Source of the DNA: Dermatemys mawii | Lineage: Eukaryota > Chordata > Testudines > Dermatemydidae | NCBI GenBank assembly: GCA_007922305.1 | Contig: ML677387.1 | Coordinates: forward strand, 1,280,227 to 1,344,226 | DNA length: 64,000 bases | Direction: 5' to 3' | Shown: one piece after another, positions 56,221 through 64,000 of the stretch | Numbering within the stretch: position 1 is the stretch's first letter | Layout of the letters: every line of letters begins with the position of its first letter | The notes under the pieces: model-generated | What the model saw: the letters and a program-made list of their open reading frames with translations, nothing else | Told to the model about the DNA's origin: nothing | The model's database searches: none | Position numbers and translations under genes: made by a program

Positions 56221-59200
56221 CTCTAACCTACACACTCACCAAGAACTGCAGTGAAACTCACTGCACCATAGAGCAGAGGTGAAAGGCCCCAAGACCATGA
56301 ATCCTGCTCGCCCTGAACTCACCAAACCATGCTCCAAATGCAAGAGAGAGCCAAAGAATATTTCCACGTTCCAACCTCCATCTTCCTGTAGGGTCAGAAA
56401 GTGCAAATAATGAAACCTGATGATTCTGGGATCTGGTTGCATTACGAGGAGGAAGGTCTGGGACCTCTATAGCCCTGGGACGCTCCTCTGTGATTATATC
56501 ACAATCGGCATTTTCCACCAGAAGAGTCAGTTTGTCTTCCTTCAGGACTGTCCCCTGTGGGCTCCTTACAAACAGGGCCCTGTGTGCTCTGCAGCCACAT
56601 AATTCACCTCTTGCTGCAACATGACAATCCAGACCTCTTCCCTTTCATTTGAAAAACATGTTTCCAGCCCTTACGGTTGTGGAAATAACACTGAAAACAT
56701 GACCCAAATGTAGCTGATACATTGACATCTGAGTCTGCAGACAGCCTGAAATGATGGCCATAAAAAATGTGAACTACCCCATTCATTCACACCAGTGTTA
56801 ACTCTGAAACTTACAGATGACATTATGAGCATTAATACAAAAATGCAGCATATCAAAAACTGAAAGTGGGGGATCAGCATATCAAAAACTGAAAGTGGGG
56901 AATCACCATAAAACAAATGGAATGTATCAAAATACTGTATTGTACTGAGTGTTATTCATCTTCTTATGATGAAAAATCTCCACTTAAAATTTATCTGAAG
57001 CTGGTGAAAAATTTCCATCAAATACCACAGAATCAAGGGACCTTTCAGCAAAATATAGCTCCAGCATGCCCCCCATTATGCTGAGAGTTACTCCTCTCTT
57101 GAGGGTTCTCTGCATTTGGCAGCCTGGGATGTTGCACTTAGAACAGCTTTTAGTTTGGTGTCAAATCAAATGTACATTGTTTTAAATCTCTGGCTTCTAA
57201 CGGCTTTTCTCCCAGCCTCGGAGGCAACCACATCGCTGATTTCTTTTTTTAGCTGTTTCTTCCTTTCCATGTACAGCCGAGTCCGGCCCCAACTCTCTGA
57301 CTGTGCTAATGCTGTGGTCCTGGCTGGGGAATATTTGGAAGGGAAAATTAATAGACACACATATGTACAAATAAAAAACACTTCGCAGAACTCATGCGGA
57401 AATAATAAGGATCTAAATAGAGGCTCTATTCTGGGAATAAGTCTCCTTAAAGCCTGGCTCAGAACATGGCCACAAAACTGGCCCGAGCAGCTTTCCTGTG
57501 CTTGGCCCCTGGGGGTGGTGGACTGAACAGCTGGGGATGGAGGAGGTCAGTGCTCACTTTCCCGGCTATCCTGGGGCAGAGTGCTCAGAAGATATTGGAA
57601 GCTCTCCTGCGCTCCTGTCTATTAATCCCTTAAAGGCAGCATGAGTGGATCTTGGTTTTCCGAGCTCACTGCTTGAGGGAGTCTCCCACGCTGCCCTGTG
57701 GGACAAGAGGATCGGGGGGTGGGGGTGGAAAAGCACTGCAAGGCTCGGGCAGGGTGAGACTGAGGTGGCAACAGACCCTTTACCATTCACAGACTGGATC
57801 CAGTTACAGGCCAGCTCAGTAAAAGAACCCATTTTAGATTTTTACAACTGAACTAATTGCCAGGCGAGTGCCAAGGGTTTGTTCGCTGGCAGAGGCAGGT
57901 GATGCAGAGCTGTGCAGCTGGAGCTCACCCACACCCTGCAGGAGGAGAGCAGAGCCCCAGAAATCAAACGGGCGAAGTTCCATGCCCCTGAGCCTGCCAG
58001 AGATTGGCATCACCTAAGCATGCTGGAGACGTTACTGGGAGGAAAACAACACCCATTCGTACTCCAGCTTTCACACTTGCCACTTCCAGCTCCCCACTGG
58101 AAAACCATGGAGTCCCAGAAATGAGGACGGACAGGATTATGTCACCTAACTTCTCTCCTTGGCCCGTGCAACTCTGGACCCCACACACAGTGTATTCAAC
58201 AGGGCTTCGTTCAGGGTAGTTTGAAATGACTCGTGAGACAGGGCTTCCACCCTTAGACTAGTCACTAGAGCCCACCAGTAGGTCCTTGTCTCAGCCTAGA
58301 TTCTCCTTTGCTTCATTTCATCCTGTTAGTCCTAGACGCCCCATTGCTGCATCGATGGGACTGTGACCTCTGTGCCACACACGTGTGTCACACACCACAC
58401 ATGACGCCTCTGCACAGGCAGCCCAGCATCAAAGGCTGCTTGATGGCAGCGCTGTGAGGTTACACTCAGGAGCAGAGGGGCTAGGGGTCCTGAACCCAGA
58501 GACACCCCTTCCACCGGAGCGCTTGCCATGGTTTTACTCAGACCTGGTTATTTTATCAGGTCACCGAGGAGCAGGGGAGGATTGGGGCGGGGGCATGGTG
58601 CTGTACGTGCTCTGAGAATAGAGCACATCCTCTGCCACCAGGCTGCTCACCCCAGTTCTAAAAAAAAGGAGGAAAGAAGATCCATGTGTGAACGGCTCTC
58701 TGTGCAAACAGCACCAAGCAAAGCCATGTGAGGCTGAAGTTAACCGCGTTCCTACCACTTCCTCTGAAGTTCCCCTGGTTGCAGTGCCACGAAGAGACAG
58801 CCTTCCTCTGGCTTGTTATTGCTTTTTCTCCTCCTCAATGAGGAGGCTGAGCTCTTGAAAAATGCTCCTTGTCATGCAAAGTTCTGCAACTGGAAAATGG
58901 CTGAGTTCGGGGCCAGGAATGGAGGAAGCCAGGTCTCCTTGGAACAGCCCCTTCTCCTGATGTTTCGACTTTGTTTTTTTTCGACAGCCTCTCTGTCCAG
59001 AAGGGAGCAGCATGTGCCCTGCTGAAATCCTGCAGACAGCTGTGTGCGATTTCTCAGTGGTGCCCGTGCCAGGCCAACTCCTCTCTCAGTCGCTGGGTGA
59101 GTTTTCAGCTGGTCACAATTTTTATAACCATTCTTACGAAATCCTTTTATTTTCCCCCCCTCCAGCTATTATCCCATATCACTCCATCCTCGCCTGAATT

Positions 59201-59953
59201 CTTCCAAGCCTGTCTCTCCAGGAGCCCACGCAAAAACTTCCAAATGCCATTCTCAGCTGTCCCTTTCTAGCAGAGGCCAAATCCATCCCTCTACCACCAG
59301 CAGGCCGGACATTGTCTCGCTTTGATTGGTGGAAATCGGGGCCATCAAGAACTCTGAATTGAGGAGCTGAAAACAGAGAGAAAGGAGGTTGCTTGTGCTA
59401 GAGAAACCGATGCGCCCATTGTGTCCAATACCCGCATTATTGCTTTACAGGTTTCTCTCATTTCAGGTATGCCTGAAACTGAGCTCTTTGCAGCACAAGG
59501 GACTGCTGGATCATCATGGTCTGGTTTCAATTTACTGTCTGATCAATTGCCCTGAACTCAGACCCTCCATTATCCCTTGAGTGGGCACAGGACAGGAAAT
59601 AGCAGGGTCAGCTTCCCGCACAAAACTCACCAGTTCTTGAGGTGCTCACTGATTACAGAGCTGGATGAACCATTGTGACCTGCTGCAGAACACAGCTCAG
59701 AGAATCTCACCCAGCCACTGTCATTCCCTGTCCCTGCCCTGGAGGCCCATCCCTCTATGAGAAACACAGCATCACCAGTTCTGTTCATTTTATGGCGAGT
59801 CTCTCAATGGTTAGGCTTTCCTGGAAGCCCCAGCTCCTGGACTCATGTGATTACTTGACAATCTCAGCTTTCATTTTTAAAGAACATGAAAATTCTAGCC
59901 TTTGTGTGTGCTGAAAAATGCCTGAAAATGTAATCTGGGGCAAACTAATCCTT
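56221..59953. other. Long unique non-coding stretch
   Basis: No gene or major repeat recognised over 3.7 kb, apart from a 29-bp duplication at 56846-56903 and a short GAAAAATTTCCATCAAA word near 57006 that belongs to the AT-rich repeat family. Confidence 0.35.
56846..56903. repeat. 29-bp tandem duplication
   Basis: CAGCATATCAAAAACTGAAA, continuing to GTGGGGGAT, is present twice in a row (56846-56874 and 56875-56903) with one base difference. Confidence 0.95.
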
Positions 59954-60120
59954 GAAAATCAGAAGGCAAATAAAAACAAAGAAAAAAATAAACATCAAAC
60001 AAATAAATAAATAATAAAACAACAACAATAAAAATGAAAAACAAAAAACAAATGAAAAAAATACTTGTAAACATGACACGAGGTAACCTACTGCTCAAAA
60101 ATCAGAAGGCAAATAAAAAT
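59954..60120. repeat. A-rich tract within a 143-bp duplication
   Basis: AAAATCAGAAGGCAAATAAA recurs at 59955 and 60098. The 25 bases before each copy are also similar, though diverged. Between them is a simple A-rich run (AAATAAATAAATAATAAAAC). This looks like a tandem duplication around a simple repeat. Confidence 0.75.
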
Positions 60121-60254
60121 AATTCAACATTTATTATCATGTTTAGAATCTCCTGGGTTTTGAGCATTCAGATCTGGCACTACAGAGTTAGTTTCCAGCA
60201 TCTGTCCATTCTCGTTCCTCTCTGCTGAGCCTACTGGCAGTGGAGTGGATTCTG

Positions 60255-60314
60255 AGATTCATAAATTCAAAGGCCAGAAGGGATCATTGGGATCAGTTAA
60301 TCTGACCTTCTGTA
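60255..60314 (-). mobile_element. CR1-like 3' tail, part 1 (split by LTR)
   Basis: ATTCATAAATTCAAAGGCCA, then GAAGGGATCATTGGGATC and ATCTGACCTTCTGTA are the reverse complement of a CR1 3' end. The sequence breaks off at the LTR and resumes at 61700 with CAACTCAGGCCGTAG, as expected for this family (consensus TGTATAACACAGGCC). Confidence 0.8.
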
Positions 60315-61695
60315 TGTAACCCTTCTGCCCATCAGAGTTGGCAGCAACAAGGGCCGGGTTCAGTATCCAGGGGTTCCATTCCAATAGCACAATACAAAAA
60401 CCGGCTCGAGCCCCCACCCAGTGACCTGGGACAACCATATACCACCCCTCCGGGCGTCTGTAAGAGACAATACTTCCCCTCTCGCAAGCACAGAGTCTGA
60501 GTGTACCAAAGCCTTTTAATAACAGGGAGAAACAATGTGGCATTATATTGGGGAAACACCACAAACCAGGTTAATAAAGCAAACCATGAACCAGAAGCCC
60601 CTCCCAGCAAATAGGCCGTGGCCTTCCCTTTGGCTCTTGAGTTCCACAACCCCAAAAAGTCACTCAATAGTCCCAAAAGTCCAACAGCCCAAGAGTCTCT
60701 GTCCTTGGTCCGTGCAGAGTTCAAAAGTCAATTGGCAGAGTCTTACCTCCAGCCTGGGTGGAGATGGAGGGTAGGGCACGGGGCACCTTACGTGGTCCGA
60801 GGCCGACCACGCCGCCTCTCCGTGAGGTTCCGCTGCAGCTCTCACCGCAATCGGCTCTGCTCCGCTCCGCTGGCTGTCCTACGAACCGCTCTGCCCTTCG
60901 ATCCGCTAGCTGCTCTGCTAGCCGACACACCGACAGCTCCGCCGCGCCGGTCACTCTGCCCGCAGCACCCACGCCTCCGCTAGTCGACAGACAGCTCTGC
61001 TGCGCCGGTCACTCCGCTAGCCGTCCTGCTAGCCGACACACAGACTGCTCTGCTGCACCAGCCACCCTGCACTTTTTTCCAGGTCCCCCCTACTTAAGAC
61101 AGCGCTCAGTGATTTCTTTAGCTCTTAGGTGATTTCAGCTCTTAAGTGATTTCAGCTCACAGTAGGGGAGCCTTAGTACAGGTGCACCAGCAAGCCCAAA
61201 GCAATTGTCAGCTCAGCAGCCTAGAACCAGGCTCCTAATGGAAGCAAAATTCAATTCTGACATTCCACAGTGGAGAGAGGCAGGGTGCAATAGGCCTGGG
61301 AAGCCCTCAGACAGAGCCCTCACCAAAAGCTATAGGTGCTTGTCCATCACTTCTCTCCATCTCACAGTGTTCTGAAAACGCATGGCCCTTGCCCAGTGAG
61401 TGCTACCTAGATGATGGCGAGTCCCTCCATCATAACAAGGGCCAAGTACATGTCCATAGTCCTTCATTCACGTAATCACAGTAACATCACTTTATCATTC
61501 CTGCCCCAATAACATAGAAACTGGGGCTCCCTCATCAGCCGAAGTGGCCATGTGGGCTGCTGTGGGCTCAGGCTAGGCGCAGTGGGTGTGTCTATGCAAA
61601 TTGATCAGCCCCAGACTTATTTTGCAAGGCTCACTGTAATTCCCATAGTTCGCCACCAGATGTCAGAATATATCTCATTCCTGACACTGCTTACA
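60315..61695 (-). mobile_element. LTR of an endogenous retroelement, 1381 bp, inside a CR1 fragment
   Basis: The sequence starts TGTAAC and ends CTTACA, TG...CA termini with a 5-bp inverted match. TGTA flanks it on both sides (60311-60314 and 61696-61699), a 4-bp duplication. Removing the LTR and one copy restores CR1 sequence. No internal coding region is present, so it is a solo LTR. The minus orientation is tentative: it offers an ATTAAA signal near 60512-60517 late in the element, while an AATAAA on the plus strand near 60570 argues the other way. A 4-bp duplication is typical of class I (gammaretrovirus-like) elements but is not decisive. The middle is CpG-rich and contains a short repeat array. 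Confidence 0.8.
60895..61072. repeat. CpG-rich imperfect tandem repeat inside the LTR
   Basis: CTAGCCGACACAC or CTAGTCGACAGACA, followed by GCTCTGCTGCGCCGGTCAC-like sequence, repeats about three times at 45-65 bp. It accounts for the dense CpG of the LTR centre. Confidence 0.75.
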
Positions 61696-61716
61696 TGTAC
61701 AACTCAGGCCGTAGGG
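61696..61716 (-). mobile_element. CR1-like 3' tail, part 2
   Basis: Continuation of 60255-60314 beyond the LTR (TGTACAACTCAGGCCGTAGG). Confidence 0.65.
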
Positions 61717-61810
61717 CAGGGTTTCAACTATGGCCCACGGGTCACATCCGGCCCATGGGCTAATTCTGTCTGGCCCCCTGAGCTCCCGGCTGGGGAGGCT
61801 ACCAATTTTT
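61717..61810 (+). mobile_element. hAT-like element, left-end fragment
   Basis: CAGGGTTTCAACTATGGCCC, ACGGGTCACATCCGGCCCAT and then CCCCTGAGCTCCCGGCTGGG match the left part of the family at 13135-13638. The right part is missing. Confidence 0.75.
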
Positions 61811-62539
61811 CTCTTGTGCTAAGAGTTCTCTATTAGCTCATGAAGCTTTAAAGATGCTTATGCCAAATGGTTTTTGTTTGAGGCTAGTTGATCCCAATTA
61901 GAAAGATCATCAGAGAGTCTGAGGCCTCAGCAGCTGCAGCTTCAAATTCAGTTAAATGAATCTGGGTTCTTCTTTTCTCAAAAAAATACAAAGTTTCTCC
62001 TTCTCCAGGCAACTGCTTCTCTGGCCCAACAGAATTCACCCCTGACCCCACTTTTCAATCTTTGCAACCAGTGGATGGTTTTCTGGTTTTTTTGCAAAGA
62101 GGTTCTGGAGCCAAATGCTTTAAGACCAGCAGAAGAACTTGAATTCATGACAATCTGCCCGTCCTGGGCTGACCTGGTCGGCTGTTTCCAACCCTTCTTT
62201 CTGCTGTCTCTGGCTTGCTCTGCAGCACAAGCTAGTATCACCCAGGCAGGTGCCGTGAGCGTGTAAGAACTTCCAACCATTTGCTTTTTAGGCTGGCTCA
62301 AATGAGAGGCATCACAAAGGTACCATGACTGTGCTGGCCTAGGAGGCAGTTCAGAGAAAGCTAAAAGTCCTGCCCCACTGCGACAGCCTGGGGGCCACCT
62401 ATACACGCTCCAGGACTGGCTGCCTAGTAATTGCATTTGAAAGGGATGCCAAATAGAAGTGGGACAATCAATCAGACTTCATTGCTCCCCAACCCCCTTC
62501 TGCCAACAATTATTCCTACATGACCCCAGGATCTGGGAC
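61811..62539. other. Unique non-coding sequence
   Basis: Nothing recognised. Confidence 0.3.
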
Positions 62540-62816
62540 AGAAGCCAGAGCCTGCCTGACCCCACTGCCCCGAGTGGAGGTAAGAGCCAAAGTCTGAGCC
62601 TCACCACCCCTGGGAGGGCGGGGGGCAAAGCCAAAACCCAACAGCTTGGGCCCCAAGCAGGAGGCCTGTAATCTGAGCCCCGCCACCTGGGGCTGAAGCC
62701 CTCGGACTTCGGCACTAGGCAATGGGGTCTGAGCTTCGGCCCCAGGGCCAGGCAAGTCTAACACCAGCCCTGTGACCCCATTAAAATAGAGTCGCGACCC
62801 AGTTTGAGAACCGCTA
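62540..62816 (+). mobile_element. hAT-like DNA element, right part
   Basis: A GC-rich body (CTGAGCCCCGCCACCTGGGG) leads to AGTCTAACACCAGCCCTGTG, GACCCCATTAAAATAGAGTC and the terminus CAGTTTGAGAACCGCTA. I recognise this 3' region from turtle repeats. The left terminus was not found. Confidence 0.7.
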
Positions 62817-62854
62817 TTGTAGAACGCCATCTTGGATAATCCCCTTGTTCTGGC

Positions 62855-63160
62855 TGGATCCATTTGGAAAATGTTTTCTGCTCCCATGACAAAGGTTGAT
62901 GCAAATGATCAGGGTTTTCTTTTGCAGAACATTTTCTTCACAAGATTTGAGTTTTTGACCAAAAAACAAGAAACCAGTTTTCTTTTGGCTGAAACTGAAA
63001 AATGTCCAAATCCCAGCTTTTTTACAAACCCCCTCCGCATCCCCCCAAAATCGCAGAGACATTTCACATTGGACGTTCTATTCTGACAACACAAGAAAGC
63101 ACCATTTTCACCACAAACATTTTCTGAACCAGAAATATCGACCAGCTCTAATCCTCTAGC
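62855..63160. repeat. AT-rich interspersed repeat (TTTTC/GAAAA family)
   Basis: GGAAAATGTTTTCTGCTCCC, CAGAACATTTTCTTCACAAG and GAAACTGAAAAATGTCC, ending near CGACCAGCTCTAATC. It is similar in wording to 16085-16310 and 36690-36925. Confidence 0.5.
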
Positions 63161-64000
63161 ATGGTTCCCCAGACTTCCTCTGCGCACGATATTAAAGGGA
63201 GCTGTCAAAAGCTTTTGCTGACAGGGGGGATTTTTCTTCTGCCTTCTATTTTGTTTTGACACCCCCTTTAAAAGCTTTTTTAGTCCCATCTCATTTTTGG
63301 CCTCCCCTGGTGGGGCTGACCTCAGAGGTGATGTAAACGGTGCCATAAGCCGTGTATCTGGATCCTGGCTGATTTTGCCAAATTCAGACCTGGTAGAAGT
63401 GGGTGCAACCCTATTGCTAATCTGGACCCGTTTCCTAGGGTGAGAGAATCTGGATTTGGCCCATGGGTGACAGCAGGAAAAGCAAACAACAGGAGAGTGT
63501 GGGAAGGTGGGTAAGCAAGGCTCCCTTCCTGCACAGCGTGTGGGGGGGTCTTATTGCAGTAACTAGCACACGTCACAGAAACCGTCCCCGCTGGGCCCCT
63601 TGCTGAACCCCACTGGAGAGTATGAGGAGTGAATGGGCCACGGAAACATCACCCCTAGGCTCTGCTGCAGCAGAGCTGCAGCTCACTGGGTGGGCCACGT
63701 GCCACAGACTTGAAGGCCAGCAGGGACCACCAGGTCACCTGGTCTGGCCTGTTCATCACGGGGCAGCAGCACCACCCAGCACCCGCACAATAACCGAAAT
63801 GAGAGTGAGGCGTCCCAGCCCCTAGGAGACTGGACAGTGTGCCGCGGACAGAGACAGGGAGAACCGCAGTGTACCAGTGCCGGAACCCTCCCCAGCAACG
63901 GTAGGGGAACAATGAAATGTGACACAGCCCAATAGCCCTGGCAAGTGACCCCTACCCACAGGCAAAATAAACCCAAGCTCCCTGCCCACCTGCTTGGGGG
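63161..64000. other. Mostly unique sequence to the window end
   Basis: Nothing recognised except the CR1-like piece at 63705-63765. Confidence 0.3.
63705..63765 (-). mobile_element. CR1-like 3' tail fragment
   Basis: ACTTGAAGGCCAGCAGGGAC, CACCAGGTCACCTGGTCTGG and CCTGTTCATCACGG follow the same order as 60255-60314, with more changes. Confidence 0.6.

Noticed and set aside
60315..61695. A second host CpG-island promoter
   Set aside because: The CpG-rich part lies inside an element with LTR termini and target duplication, so it belongs to the retroelement.
1..64000. A cryptodiran tRNA-derived SINE
   Set aside because: I looked for the characteristic tRNA-like head of the known turtle SINE and saw no clear copy, so I did not use it as evidence for the species call.

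Overview
This looks like vertebrate nuclear DNA, most likely from a turtle, with a crocodilian as the second choice. The evidence is the repeat content: many 5'-truncated CR1 LINE copies with sauropsid-type 3' ends, ancient MIR/L2 remnants, several short hAT-like DNA elements that I recognise from turtle and crocodilian sequence, and a hammerhead-ribozyme-like interspersed repeat. There is no operon structure or dense coding. Almost every open reading frame is a chance frame or lies in a transposon. There are two runs of N, at 11244-11643 (exactly 400 bases) and 39893-39902.

The one credible host gene signal is a CpG-rich block at about 10570-11243, running into the large gap. On the minus strand it carries a start codon in strong context and a 74-base open frame that ends exactly at a consensus splice donor (10842-10915). 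The predicted peptide starts MGGAQS, an N-myristoylation pattern. I could not name the gene. If the exon is real, transcription runs leftward, so positions 1-10841 would be its first intron or later parts, and the promoter lies in the CpG block and the gap. I found no second exon.

Layout. 1-10.5 kb: unique sequence with CR1 pieces at 1.9-3.7 kb and 7.2 kb, and hAT-like elements at 5.1, 6.0, 7.3, 7.8 and 8.8 kb. 10.5-11.7 kb: the CpG island, a G-rich minisatellite and the gap. 13-16.3 kb: a repeat cluster with two hAT-like elements, a solo LTR with 5-bp target duplications, and a CR1 copy with a small DNA element nested in it. 16-32 kb: mostly unique sequence, with a CR1 copy at 20 kb, two ribozyme-bearing repeats at 24.7 and 25.9 kb, and a hAT-like element at 27.5 kb. 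31.8-32.6 kb: a probable LTR. 33-60 kb: mostly unique sequence with scattered CR1, MIR/L2 and DNA elements plus tandem repeats. 60.2-61.8 kb: a nested mosaic in which a 1381-bp LTR splits an older CR1 fragment that is itself joined to a hAT-like fragment.

The best supported calls are the insertions whose target-site duplications can be read: hAT-like elements with 8-bp duplications, LTRs with 4- and 5-bp duplications, and a ribozyme repeat with a 15-bp duplication. Family assignments come from recognition by eye, and no database search was possible.
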